Shown: piece after piece, positions 15,234-23,854 of the stretch
Numbering within the stretch: position 1 is the first letter of the stretch
How the letters are laid out: every line of letters begins with the position of its first letter
Assembly (NCBI GenBank): GCA_030065975.1
Contig: JASJCN010000039.1
Span: 1-35,191 of the forward strand
Source of the DNA: Myxococcota bacterium
GTDB taxonomy: Bacteria > Myxococcota_A > UBA9160 > UBA6930
Direction: 5' to 3'
DNA length: 35,191 nucleotides
Program-made: the position numbers and the translations under genes
The notes under the pieces: model-generated
The model's database searches: none
Told to the model about the DNA's origin: nothing
The model's input: the letters and a program-made list of their open reading frames with translations, nothing else

Positions 15234-16946
15234 ATGAGAGTAGTCCGGGTCGCCCTGGTGTGTGCCGTCTTCGTCTCAGGTCTCGGCCTCGGCCAGGCCG
15301 CCGCAGTGGAGACGATCTACACGAACGCCAAGGTCTACACCGTCGACGAGGCCCTGCCCTGGGCCGAGGCGGTGGCCATCGACGAGGGCAAGTTCGTCGC
15401 CGTCGGGAAGGCCGGGGAAGTCGCGGCGCTGGCCACGGACGAGACCCGGATCATCGATCTGAAGGGGCGCGTCGTCCTCCCCGGGTTGGTGGACGAGCAC
15501 ATCCACGTCGACATGATGTCCGAGAACACCATGAACGTGACGTTCGAGCCGACCCACGACTACGAAGCCTTCAAGGCGACGATCGCGGAGTTCCTGAAGC
15601 GTCGCCCCGACGCGAAGTGGGTCTACGGAGGCAACCTCGACTGGCTGAAGACCGACGGGCAGCCGATCGACGCGTTCGGCCAGCCGTCCCACAAGTCGAC
15701 CCTCGATGCGATCGTCTCCGACCGGCCGGCCTTCTTCTGGGACATCGGCGCTCATGCGGCGCTGGTCAACAGCAAGCTGCTCGAGGTCTACGGAATCACC
15801 CGGGATACCGAGCCGCCGGAAGGAGGTGCGTACGACAAGGACTCCAACGGGGAGCTGACGGGTGTCGTCCGCGAGACGGCCGCGGGCGAGCTCTGGGAGG
15901 CCTTCAACGAGGATCGCCCCTCCCTGAAGGAAATCGCCTACGAGGGGGTCGTCCCGGTCGTCCAGCAGCTCAACAGCCACGGCATCACCTCGTTCACGGA
16001 TGCCGGCACGCGGGAGTTCTACGTGTCCGCCTATGGCCTGCTCGACGAGGCCGACGACCTGAACATCCGCGTCTTCGCCTACATCACGGATCCGAGCGAC
16101 TGGCAGTCCGAGGAGATGAAGAAGGGCGCGGCACGGGCCATCGAGAACCGCGACACGTACAGCACTCGGCGCGTGCAGATCGGCGGGGTGAAGTACATCC
16201 TCGACGGCTCTGCGGGCGGGCAGACGCTGGTCCTCGTCGATCCCTTCGTCGGCACCGACTATCGCGGTCCGTGGCGCAACCCGCCCGAGGACTTCCTGGA
16301 GAAGATCGTCCGCTACGACGCGCAGGGCCTGACGGTGAAGACCCACGCCGTCGGCGACGGGGCCATTCGCAAGGTCCTCGACGGGATCGCGCTGACCCGC
16401 AAGCAGGGCAGCACCCTGCGTCACTCCGTGGCACACGCCGGCTTCGTCAATCCCGCGGACCGGAGCCGCTTCGCCGAGCTCGAAGCCAACGCCGAGCTCT
16501 CGCCGTACTTCTGGTACCCGACGCCGGCCAACGAGGTCATCCGGGAAGAGCTCGGCGAGGAGCGCCTGGGCTGGGCCTGGCCCGTCCGGATCCTGGTCGA
16601 GAGCGGTGCGCCGTACTCGTTCGGCTCGGACTGGCCCGTCACGCCCCCGAATCCGTGGCCGGCGATCGAGGCCTTGATCACCCGCCGCGATCCCGGCAGC
16701 GGCCCGGATGCGCCGGCCTTCAACGCAGCTTTCGGAATCTCCCTGGAGCAGGCGCTTCGCGGCTACACCATGGGTGGTGCCCGCGCCCAGTACATGGAGG
16801 ACGTCATCGGGAGCATCACGGTCGGCAAATCCGCCGATCTGATCGTGCTCGATCAGGACATCTTCGAGGTCGACGTCACCCGCATCAGCGAGACCCGGGT
16901 GCTGCAGACCGTCCTGGAGGGCAAGGTCGTCTACGCCGCCGAATGA
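15234..16946 (+). CDS. Exported YtcJ-type metal-dependent amidohydrolase
   Basis: Predicted periplasmic or secreted amidohydrolase of 570 aa (Amidohydro_3/YtcJ group, TIM barrel). The signal peptide is MRVVRVALVCAVFVSGLGLG with a cut near AAA-VE. Next is the small beta domain (TIYTNAKVYTVDEALPWAEA). The metal site HxH is EHIH (His89, His91). Later family landmarks are GAHAALVNS, KTHAVGDGAIRKVLDGI, GSDWPVTPPNPWPAIEALITRR and the closing GKSADLIVLDQDIFEVD. Family members hydrolyse amides, ureas or related bonds, but the substrate cannot be read from sequence. ATG 15234 follows GGGAGG. It faces a paralogue tail to tail, with only 36 bp between their stops. It may supply amines or acids from environmental amides; that is inference. 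Confidence 0.88.
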   Translation: MRVVRVALVCAVFVSGLGLGQAAAVETIYTNAKVYTVDEALPWAEAVAIDEGKFVAVGKAGEVAALATDETRIIDLKGRVVLPGLVDEHIHVDMMSENTMNVTFEPTHDYEAFKATIAEFLKRRPDAKWVYGGNLDWLKTDGQPIDAFGQPSHKSTLDAIVSDRPAFFWDIGAHAALVNSKLLEVYGITRDTEPPEGGAYDKDSNGELTGVVRETAAGELWEAFNEDRPSLKEIAYEGVVPVVQQLNSHGITSFTDAGTREFYVSAYGLLDEADDLNIRVFAYITDPSDWQSEEMKKGAARAIENRDTYSTRRVQIGGVKYILDGSAGGQTLVLVDPFVGTDYRGPWRNPPEDFLEKIVRYDAQGLTVKTHAVGDGAIRKVLDGIALTRKQGSTLRHSVAHAGFVNPADRSRFAELEANAELSPYFWYPTPANEVIREELGEERLGWAWPVRILVESGAPYSFGSDWPVTPPNPWPAIEALITRRDPGSGPDAPAFNAAFGISLEQALRGYTMGGARAQYMEDVIGSITVGKSADLIVLDQDIFEVDVTRISETRVLQTVLEGKVVYAAE

Positions 16947-16985
16947 GCCCGCCCGGTGGGGTCGGGTCCGCCCCAGCCCCGCTCA
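16944..16985. terminator. Possible bidirectional terminator between convergent amidohydrolase genes
   Basis: TGAGC (16944-16948, including the stop of one gene) is complementary to GCTCA (16981-16985, including the other stop), with an inner GGGG/CCCC pairing. There is no T-tract, so the call rests on position and weak symmetry. Confidence 0.25.
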
Positions 16986-18683
16986 GAAGCTGACCTTCTC
17001 CGTTCCCTCGTAGACGAGCTTGCCCTCGAACCACGTCTGATTCACGACCGTCTCGTGGATCTGGTTGACCGGGATCTCGAAGAGGTCGCGGTCGAGCACG
17101 ATGAAGTTGGCGCGCTTGCCCGTGCGGATCGAGCCGATCTCCTCCTCCATGAACATCGAGTACGCGCCCCCCATCGTGTAGGCCCGAAGCACCTGCTCGA
17201 GGCTCGCGGCGCTCTCCTTCCCGAGGATCGCGTCGCCCTCGCCGGCACCGGGGGCCCGGCGCGTCACGAGGGTCTCCGTGTTGATGAAGGGGTCGGCCTG
17301 GGCCTGGTTCCAATCGGATCCGATCGCCACGTTCACGCCGGCGCGCAGGGGCGGGCCCAGCGGCCAGACCTCGTCGATCATGTCGCCCAGATCCGGCTTG
17401 GCCTGGTCGATGATCGGGCGCGGGAACCAGAAGCTCGGCGAGAACTCGAGCACGGTGTTCGTGTACTTCATCCGCTCGAAGTCGGCCGGGTCGACGATCA
17501 CGTTGTGGGCGACGTGGTTGCGCAGGGCTCGGACCTTCTCGGCACCGTGCCTCTCCATCGAGGCTTCGACGCCGGCGATCACGTTGTCGGTCCCCCCGTC
17601 GCCCGTCGAGTGCACCATGACCGAGATGCCCATTCCGTTATAGGTCACGATCTTCTCGATCAGCTCGTCGCGTGGGGTCATCGCGAGGCCATGATTCTCG
17701 GTCCCGGGGTAGGGGCGCTTGATCAGCATCGTCTGGCCGAAGGGAACCCCGTCGGCGAAGAGCTTGATGCCGTCGATCCGGAAGTGGTCCGTCGAGAGCT
17801 TCTCGCGATTCTCGATCACGGGCAGGTTGCTGTAGCGGCGATAGAAGTCCACCTCGTAGACCATCATGGAGACCTGCTGGGTCAACGCCCCTTCGTCGTC
17901 CAGCCGCTTGACGGCGCCGGCCCACAGGTGGTCCCCCTGCGCGACCTTGATCCCCGTGATGCCGATCTCGTTGAGCTTGGGCAGGATCTTCCTGGCGGAC
18001 GCGTAGACCTGCTCCTGCGTGTAGTTCGGCGAGTGCTTGAACACCTCCTGCATGGCCGTCTCGTAGAGCAGACCGTTGAGGGAGCCGTCCTCCTCGCGAC
18101 CGAAGTAGCCTCCGGTGGGATCCTTGGTGTCCTCGGTGACCCCCGACATCTCGAGTGCCTTGGAGTTCGCGATGGCGATGTGCCCGGTCTCGTCTTCGAT
18201 GACGACGGGACGGTCGTCGATCGTGGCGTCGATGAACGCCGAGTTCAGCGGGACCTTCTCGAAGGTGCCCCACGAGAACGCACCCCCGACGATCCAGGGC
18301 TTCTCCGGGTTCGCTTCGGCGTAGGCCGCGAGCTTCGCCGAGAACTCCTCGGGGCTGGGCGGCACCGCGGCATCGATGCGAAAGTCGACGTCGGGCATCA
18401 GCTGCGAGCGGATCGGGTGCGTGTGGGCGTCGATGAAGCCCGGCATCGCGAAGCGACCCTTCAGGTCCACGACCTTCGTCTCGGGTCCCTTGAGTCGCTG
18501 GACTTCGGCGTTCGAGCCGACCGAAACGAAGCGGCCCGCCTTGACGGCGACCGCTTCGGCCCGGGGCTGAGCGTCCTCGACCGTGTAGAACGCTCCGTTC
18601 AGGAAGATCGTGTCCGCCGTCGCCTGCGCGTGCGCGGGCAAGGCCAGGACCGCTGCAGCCAGCAAGGCGGTCGTGAGTCGCAT
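16983..18683 (-). CDS. Exported YtcJ-type amidohydrolase, paralogue of the facing gene
   Basis: Second exported amidohydrolase of the YtcJ/Amidohydro_3 group, 566 aa. The signal peptide (MRLTTALLAAAVLALPAHAQA) is followed by a beta domain that mirrors its neighbour (TIFLNGAFYTVEDAQPRAEAVAV against TIYTNAKVYTVDEALPWAEAVAI). The metal ligands are in DAHTHP (His87, His89). Other landmarks are GHIAIANSKAL, VMVHSTGDGGTDNVIAGVE, HNVIVDPADFERM, AIGSDWNQAQADPF and the closing GKRANFIVLDRDLFEIP. Two ATGs stand side by side; the second, 18683, is better spaced from GGAGGG. Where the neighbour has GSDWPV this one has GSDWNQ, and many middle positions differ, so substrates probably differ. It is divergent from the Omp85-like gene over a 167-bp spacer in which I see only a TATGTT box for the other gene. 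Confidence 0.88.
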   Translation of the reverse strand: MRLTTALLAAAVLALPAHAQATADTIFLNGAFYTVEDAQPRAEAVAVKAGRFVSVGSNAEVQRLKGPETKVVDLKGRFAMPGFIDAHTHPIRSQLMPDVDFRIDAAVPPSPEEFSAKLAAYAEANPEKPWIVGGAFSWGTFEKVPLNSAFIDATIDDRPVVIEDETGHIAIANSKALEMSGVTEDTKDPTGGYFGREEDGSLNGLLYETAMQEVFKHSPNYTQEQVYASARKILPKLNEIGITGIKVAQGDHLWAGAVKRLDDEGALTQQVSMMVYEVDFYRRYSNLPVIENREKLSTDHFRIDGIKLFADGVPFGQTMLIKRPYPGTENHGLAMTPRDELIEKIVTYNGMGISVMVHSTGDGGTDNVIAGVEASMERHGAEKVRALRNHVAHNVIVDPADFERMKYTNTVLEFSPSFWFPRPIIDQAKPDLGDMIDEVWPLGPPLRAGVNVAIGSDWNQAQADPFINTETLVTRRAPGAGEGDAILGKESAASLEQVLRAYTMGGAYSMFMEEEIGSIRTGKRANFIVLDRDLFEIPVNQIHETVVNQTWFEGKLVYEGTEKVSF

Positions 18684-18805
18684 CATGAGCCCTCCGATCC
18701 GCCCAACTTAGCTGCGCGTGCCTCCGCGTCTCGGAGCGGGCTGCACGCACCGGCACGAGGTCCCCGCTTCCGTGGTGGGGTGATGGGGCCGCAGGTCAGC
18801 TCCGG

Positions 18806-18811
18806 TATGTT
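18806..18811 (+). promoter_or_regulatory. Candidate -10 box (TATGTT) for the Omp85-like gene
   Basis: TATGTT lies 45 bp before ATG 18851 in the divergent spacer and would give a ~33-nt leader with a purine-rich Shine-Dalgarno (GAGGGGGG). No good -35 was found at 16-18 bp. Confidence 0.25.
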
Positions 18812-18850
18812 CCGGCGCTCCATGTCGATGGGAAGCGAGGGGGGCCAGGC

Positions 18851-20239
18851 ATGCCCAGGACGGTGCTCGCCGGGCTCTTGCCGCTGTCCCTGAGTCTGCT
18901 GCTCGCTGCGGCCCCCCGGGGCGCGTCGGCTCAGCAGGTGGCGCCGAGCCCGCGGCCGGACTTCATGTCGCGCGTTCCCCGACTGCCCGAGCGGATCGCC
19001 GAGCAGAAGCAGGAGGGAAGCTACTTCACCGCGATTCCCGCAATCGGTGTCGATCCCGACGACGGCTTCCAGCTCGGAGCCTTCGCGGAGCTCTACGACA
19101 ACGGGTCGCGCGACGATCCCTTCTTCGACTCCACGCCCTATCGCAAGCTGACCGCTCTGGGAGCGGTCCATGGCACCGAGGGCTCGTTCCGCGGGGTGGT
19201 CGCGCTCGATCGCCCCTACATCCGCGAGACGCCCTACCGGCTCCGCGCGGTCGTCGAGGCCGAGCACCGCGGATTCGAGAACTACTTCGGGCTCGGGAGC
19301 TCGAGCCTGCAGCGCCTGCGGAATCCGTCGACCGGCGCGGTGTTCGACGAGATCGAGGACTACCGGGAATCGTTGCGCACGATCTCGGACGACAGCACCC
19401 TCGCAGCGTTCAACCAATGGGAGAGCACGCGGCTCTCCCTACGCGCCTCCGTCGAGCGGGACACTCTGGGGGGCGTCCTACGCCCGCTCTTCGGGGTGCA
19501 GGTCTCCTGGGTGGACGTGCAGCTTCTCGACGGGGAGCGCGTCGACGCTTCGGGAGGGACGGCCGTGCAGGGGCCCACGCTGCTCGGGCTCGACTGTGCC
19601 TCCGAGGAGATCCGGGGTTGCGACGGCGGCTTCGACAACCTGATCAAGCTCGGGATCGCCTACGACACCCGTGACTTCGAGCCGGACCCTCGCTCGGGCG
19701 TGCTGGCCGAGCTGACGGGCGAGCTCTCCTCGGAGGTGTTCGGCTCGGAGTTCGACTACCGCCGGGTGACGGCCCACTCCTCGGTGTACTGGAGCCCGCT
19801 GCCCGAGCGTATCGACGTCGTCCTCGCCGGGCGCGCGTTCTACAACTGGCAGTCCGGCGAGGTGCCCTTCTACTCGCAGCCGTTCCACGCGGTCACCACC
19901 GACCCCGCCGACCTCCAGGGGCTCGGTGGATTCCAGACGATCCGGGGCTTCACGCGCAACCGCTTCGTGGGCAAGGTCTCCGCCGGGGCCTCTGCCGAGG
20001 TCCGTTGGACCTTCGGAGAGGGGACGGTGCTCGGTCAGCACCTGTCCTACAAGCTGGCGCCCTTCGTCGACACCGGCCGGGTCTTCGACAGCGTGGGCTC
20101 GACCACCATCCGGGGGTGGGAGTTCGGCTACGGCCTGGGCTTTCGCCTGGGCTGGGAGCTCTCCACGGTCGTGAGCTTCGATTGGGCGCACACCCGGGAG
20201 GGCGACGCCTTCTACATGGAGCTGGGCCACGCATTCTGA
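18851..20239 (+). CDS. Omp85-superfamily outer-membrane barrel without POTRA domains
   Basis: Predicted 16-strand outer-membrane beta-barrel protein of 462 aa. A signal peptide (VLAGLLPLSLSLLLAAAPRGASA) leads almost straight into beta-strand-rich sequence beginning AIPAIGVDPDDGFQLGAF. There is no room for POTRA repeats, unlike BamA or TamA. The barrel's conserved loop-6 motif is present as GGFQTIRGFTRNRF (Arg365-Gly-Phe), and the last strand ends FYMELGHAF with the C-terminal Phe recognised by the Bam complex. Such short D15/bacterial surface antigen proteins have unassigned transport or structural roles. A second, more divergent barrel follows 67 bp downstream, so the two were probably duplicated or work together. 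A DNA-derived Cys pair (LDCASEEIRGCDGG) may cross-link an outer loop. Confidence 0.78.
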   Translation: MPRTVLAGLLPLSLSLLLAAAPRGASAQQVAPSPRPDFMSRVPRLPERIAEQKQEGSYFTAIPAIGVDPDDGFQLGAFAELYDNGSRDDPFFDSTPYRKLTALGAVHGTEGSFRGVVALDRPYIRETPYRLRAVVEAEHRGFENYFGLGSSSLQRLRNPSTGAVFDEIEDYRESLRTISDDSTLAAFNQWESTRLSLRASVERDTLGGVLRPLFGVQVSWVDVQLLDGERVDASGGTAVQGPTLLGLDCASEEIRGCDGGFDNLIKLGIAYDTRDFEPDPRSGVLAELTGELSSEVFGSEFDYRRVTAHSSVYWSPLPERIDVVLAGRAFYNWQSGEVPFYSQPFHAVTTDPADLQGLGGFQTIRGFTRNRFVGKVSAGASAEVRWTFGEGTVLGQHLSYKLAPFVDTGRVFDSVGSTTIRGWEFGYGLGFRLGWELSTVVSFDWAHTREGDAFYMELGHAF

Positions 20240-20292
20240 AGCGTTCCCCGGCGCTCCACGGGCGGACCCCTCGCGCGGTGGGCTCCCTCGAG

Positions 20293-20298
20293 TAGGAT
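20293..20298 (+). promoter_or_regulatory. Candidate -10 box (TAGGAT), possibly leaderless
   Basis: TAGGAT is 8 nt before ATG 20307, so transcription would begin at the codon. The AGGA inside it could instead be read as a distant Shine-Dalgarno, leaving the interpretation open. Confidence 0.3.
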
Positions 20299-20306
20299 CC
20301 GCGCCG

Positions 20307-21599
20307 ATGCGAAGCTGCCCGACCCGCTGGATCCCGCTGCTGGCGCTCCTTCTCGGCTTCGGGGGCGGGGGTGCCGCGGGGGCCCAGCAGATCCTGAAGG
20401 AGGTGGGAGAGCCCGTCGTGAAGCGCGACGTCCTGCTTCCCTACCTGTTCTGGACCGACTCGACCAAGCTGCTCGCGGGCGGCGTGTACGCGACCACGAT
20501 CCAGGATCAGCCCTGGACCTCCGCCTTCGTCACGGCGTTCGCCAGCACCAACGGCACGGTCCCGGTGTACGCGGGCGCCTTCGACATCCAGATCGCGCCG
20601 CGCCTGTTCGTCGACCCGCGCTTCCACGTGGGCCGCTGGGATCAGGTGCGGGCCTACAACGTCGTCGCGCCGTTCGTGGAGCCGCGTCCGGGCTCTCACG
20701 ACTCGGACAAGGACCTCTTCATCGACGACGCCGCCATCGACTGGTGGCTCGAGCTGCCCTTCCACTACGTGCTGCCCCTGGGCTCGGCGCGAGAGGATCC
20801 CGTGGCCACCTACGAGCTCGACCGGGGCCTGCTCGCGAGCGGGCCCGCCGCGGCGACCACCTGGAATCCGCTCACCCACGGGCGCACCCAGGTCGGCCTC
20901 GAGCTCTTCGTCCGGCAGCAGCGCTTCGACGTCCTCGGCGATGCGAGCTCCTTCGAGACCCTCGGGGCCGAGCTCTCGATCGACCACGACAACCGGGACT
21001 TCCCGAGCAACCCCTCCCGCGGCAGCCGTCAGCAGGTCCGGATCGCCTACGACCCCGGCTGGTTCGCCTCCGAGGGGGCGTGGTGGACCTGGGAGGTCGA
21101 GCTCAGCAAGTACTTCGATCTGGGGGCGACGGAGCGCTTTCGCCAGCGCGTCCTCGCGCTCAACCTCTGGACCGTCGACACGCCGAGCTTCGACGAGGAT
21201 CGCCTGCCCGACGGCCTCGTCGCCCAGTCCAATCGGCCGCCCCAGTTCCGGGGCGCCACGCTGGGCGGCTTCTACCGGATGCGCGCCTATCCCAACGCGC
21301 GCTTCAACGACCAGGCTGCCGTCTACTACTCGGCCGAGCTTCGCTTGATTCCGCACTGGAACCCCCTTCCGCGCATCGACTTCGTCGTCGAGGCCGAGGT
21401 CGACTGGTGGCAGCTCGTGCTCTTCGTCGAAGCGGGCCGCGTGGCCGACACCTGGTCTCCCAGCGCGCTCCACTCCGACCTCAACTGGGACGGCGGCATC
21501 GGGATCCGCGCGATGATCGCAAAGGCGGTTTTCCGTGCGGGCGTCGCCGGCTCCGACGAGGGCTTCGGCATCCGCGCGATGGTCAGCCACCCCTTCTAG
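20307..21599 (+). CDS. Second outer-membrane barrel protein, divergent Omp85-like
   Basis: Predicted outer-membrane beta-barrel protein of 430 aa. The signal peptide MRSCPTRWIPLLALLLGFGGGGAAGA ends near AGA-QQ. The mature sequence alternates polar and hydrophobic residues and closes with GIRAMVSHPF, a C-terminal Phe. Features resembling Omp85/D15 barrels are IDHDNRDFPSNPSRGSRQQVRIAYD (the 'D.rd...p..G' hairpin) and LGGFYRMRAYPNARFND, where the loop-6 RGY/RGF is replaced by Arg326-Ala-Tyr. No POTRA domain is visible. It lies 67 bp after a similar barrel gene, and nhaA follows 35 bp later. The degenerate RGY position may mean that the usual barrel-locking contact is altered. Assignment to Omp85 is less sure than for its neighbour. 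Confidence 0.68.
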   Translation: MRSCPTRWIPLLALLLGFGGGGAAGAQQILKEVGEPVVKRDVLLPYLFWTDSTKLLAGGVYATTIQDQPWTSAFVTAFASTNGTVPVYAGAFDIQIAPRLFVDPRFHVGRWDQVRAYNVVAPFVEPRPGSHDSDKDLFIDDAAIDWWLELPFHYVLPLGSAREDPVATYELDRGLLASGPAAATTWNPLTHGRTQVGLELFVRQQRFDVLGDASSFETLGAELSIDHDNRDFPSNPSRGSRQQVRIAYDPGWFASEGAWWTWEVELSKYFDLGATERFRQRVLALNLWTVDTPSFDEDRLPDGLVAQSNRPPQFRGATLGGFYRMRAYPNARFNDQAAVYYSAELRLIPHWNPLPRIDFVVEAEVDWWQLVLFVEAGRVADTWSPSALHSDLNWDGGIGIRAMIAKAVFRAGVAGSDEGFGIRAMVSHPF

Positions 21600-21634
21600 G
21601 TTCCACTCTTCTCGGTCGAACGGGAGCTTCGCAC

Positions 21635-22969
21635 TTGGCCCACCACGACGACTCTTCCCATCCCGCCCTGCCCGACGAGCCCATCCAGAAGCTGCTCGCT
21701 CCGCTCGCGCGCTTCCTGCACGTCGAGGCGGCGGGCGGCGCCGTGCTGCTGGTGGCCTCGGTGGTGGCGCTCGTGCTGGCGAACTCGCCCCTCTCGGAGG
21801 CGTACCTCGCGTTCTGGAAGACGCCCTTCGAGATCGGCTTCGGCGAGACCGAGCTGGATCACTCGCTGAAGCATTGGATCAACGACGGGCTGATGGGGAT
21901 CTTCTTCTTCGTCATGGGGCTCGAGGTGAAGCGCGAGCTCGTGCTCGGCGAGCTCCGCGACCTGCGTCGCGCGGCCCTGCCCATCGCCGCGGCCATCGGG
22001 GGCATGCTGGTTCCCGCCGGCGTCTACCTGTTCCTCGAGGGCTCGGGCCCCTACCGCGCCGGGTGGGGCATCCCCATGGCGACGGACATCGCGTTCGTGA
22101 TCGGCTGCCTCGCCATCCTCGGCTCGCGCGTGCCGCCGAGCCTGCGGGTGATGCTCGTCTCCCTGGCGATCGCCGACGACATCGGAGCGATCCTCGTGAT
22201 CGCGATCGGCTACACGGCCGAAGTCGATCTCGTCGCTCTCCTGCTCGGGTTCGTGGGGATCGGGCTCGTGCGGGTCATGGCGCTCTCGGGCGTGCGCAGC
22301 ATCGGGGCCTACGTGCTGGTGGGAGGCCTCGTGTGGCTCGCGTTCCACGAGTCCGGCGTCCACGCGACCATCGCGGGCGTGATCCTCGGGCTGCTCACCC
22401 CGGCCAAGGAGTGGGTGGACGACAACCTCCTGCATCAGGCGGTCGAGCGGACCGGTGACTTCCTGCGCGGAGACGAGGCTGCGAGCGAGGCGAGCCGCGT
22501 CGCCTTGATGCAGCGGGTCTCGGTGGCGGCCCGCGAGTCCGTCTCGCCCCTGGTGCGCCTCGAGACGGCGCTGCACCCGTGGGTCGCGTTCGCGATCATG
22601 CCGATCTTCGCCCTGGCCAATGCGGGCGTGGTGGTGGAGGCGTCGGCCCTCACCAACTCGGTCGCCTGGGCCATCGGTGCCGGCCTCGTGATCGGCAAGC
22701 CGGTCGGGATCCTCGGGATGAGCTGGCTGGCCGTGCGGCTCGGGATCGCGCAGCGTCCCGACGACGTCGGCTGGGACCTGATCCTGGCCGGCGGCTTCCT
22801 GGCCGGGATCGGCTTCACCATGTCGCTCTTCATCTCGGCGCTGGCTTTGCCGCTCGAGATCCGCGACGCAGCCAAGCTTGGAATCCTGGTGGCCTCGATC
22901 CTCGCAGGAGCGCTCGGCCTCGGCCTGCTCTGGGTGCGGCTTCCCCGGGCCGCGGACGGCTCGGACTAG
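21635..22969 (+). CDS. nhaA: Na+/H+ antiporter NhaA
   Basis: Inner-membrane sodium/proton antiporter of 444 aa, exporting Na+ in exchange for H+ to control pH and salt. Family landmarks: GLMGIFFFVMGLEVKREL near the N-terminus, the unwound-helix motif MATDIAFVIGCLAILG, the ion-binding aspartates Asp181-Asp182 in IADDIGAILVIA, Lys355 in GKPVGILGMSW, and the last helices FLAGIGFTMSLFISALAL. About 11-12 membrane helices fit the fold. A TTG start at 21635 is chosen: GGGAG lies about 9 nt upstream and the protein then begins with the expected short cytoplasmic tail (AHHDDSSHPALPDEPIQ). A TAGGTT box at 21597-21602 could be its -10. Its stop shares the palindrome CTAG with the stop of the convergent gene. 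Confidence 0.95.
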   Translation: MAHHDDSSHPALPDEPIQKLLAPLARFLHVEAAGGAVLLVASVVALVLANSPLSEAYLAFWKTPFEIGFGETELDHSLKHWINDGLMGIFFFVMGLEVKRELVLGELRDLRRAALPIAAAIGGMLVPAGVYLFLEGSGPYRAGWGIPMATDIAFVIGCLAILGSRVPPSLRVMLVSLAIADDIGAILVIAIGYTAEVDLVALLLGFVGIGLVRVMALSGVRSIGAYVLVGGLVWLAFHESGVHATIAGVILGLLTPAKEWVDDNLLHQAVERTGDFLRGDEAASEASRVALMQRVSVAARESVSPLVRLETALHPWVAFAIMPIFALANAGVVVEASALTNSVAWAIGAGLVIGKPVGILGMSWLAVRLGIAQRPDDVGWDLILAGGFLAGIGFTMSLFISALALPLEIRDAAKLGILVASILAGALGLGLLWVRLPRAADGSD

Positions 22970-23709
22970 CCCTGGCCCTGCTCGTCGGCGGCGATCGTGG
23001 CGTCGATGAACTTCTGGGTCCGCCCCTCGAGATCGGCGATCAGGTCGGCCGGCGAGCCCTGGTCGAGCACCGACTGCGCCTGGGCGCGGAAGGTCTGGCT
23101 CACGTCCACGCCACCGATCACGATCTGCGTGACCCGATAGCGATCCCCGCGCTTGCGAAGCCGCAGCTGGGAGGTGACGGGTCCGCGAGTGCGCTGCGGG
23201 GCGAGCGGCGCTCCGATCGCCCCCTCCGGACCCTGGAGCCGCACCTCGACGTCGCCGTTCTTGAGAGGGCGCGCCTCGGTCACGACCGTGGGCGTGTCGC
23301 CGTCGAGCTCGAAGCTCCGGATGAAGTTGACGCTCATGTGCCGCGAGTAGGCGACGGCGAAGTCGGTCCGTTCCTCCTCCGAGAACCGTTCCACGAGCGG
23401 CCCGAGCGCCCGGCGGCTCAGCGCGAGGAAGTCGAGGTTCTGGCTCATGGTCGAGGCCAGGAGCTCCCGTCGCTGGGAAACGGTCAGGTCCGCGTCCCGT
23501 GCCGTCTCGCGCATCGAGGACATGAGGGCCTCGGCGACGCCGCGAGCTTCGGCGACCTGCGCCTCGGAGGCCTCCTCGCTCCCGGCTGCCACGCCGCCCA
23601 GAAGGAGCAGCGACACGGAGGCGAGCGTGAGCAGCGTCGCTCGGGTCAGCGAGGATCGCCTGCGGTGGGCCATGACTCGACCCGGATGGAAGGGCGGCAG
23701 ATGCGTCAC
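22966..23709 (-). CDS. MlaC/Ttg2D-family periplasmic phospholipid-binding protein
   Basis: Predicted periplasmic lipid carrier of the MlaC (toluene-tolerance Ttg2D) family, 247 aa. In E. coli MlaC shuttles phospholipids between the outer-membrane MlaA and the inner-membrane MlaFEDB complex. Seen here: a signal segment (LTRATLLTLASVSLLLLGG), the helical region ending in NLDFLALSRRALGPLVERFSEEERTDFAVAY, and later KRGDRYRVTQIVIGGVDVSQTFRAQAQSVL, the family's most recognisable stretch. GTG 23709 is chosen for the near-ideal AAGGAG five bases upstream; ATG 23673 would give a shorter and more typical signal peptide. A TATGGT box lies at 23756-23761. No mlaA or mlaFED genes are in the window, so it is an orphan here. 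Its stop overlaps that of nhaA by four bases. Confidence 0.82.
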   Translation of the reverse strand: MTHLPPFHPGRVMAHRRRSSLTRATLLTLASVSLLLLGGVAAGSEEASEAQVAEARGVAEALMSSMRETARDADLTVSQRRELLASTMSQNLDFLALSRRALGPLVERFSEEERTDFAVAYSRHMSVNFIRSFELDGDTPTVVTEARPLKNGDVEVRLQGPEGAIGAPLAPQRTRGPVTSQLRLRKRGDRYRVTQIVIGGVDVSQTFRAQAQSVLDQGSPADLIADLEGRTQKFIDATIAADEQGQG

Positions 23710-23854
23710 GCGGTCTCCTTCGGGTGCGGGCCTCGACGCGCCCGCATTCGGCAGAACCATAGCTGGCCCCCGGTTTCAGCACAGATGCGGCCGGACGGGT
23801 GGGGGCGGCGTCCCTGAACGCCCCGTCCCGCCACGAGAATCCGGCCGCGCTCCT

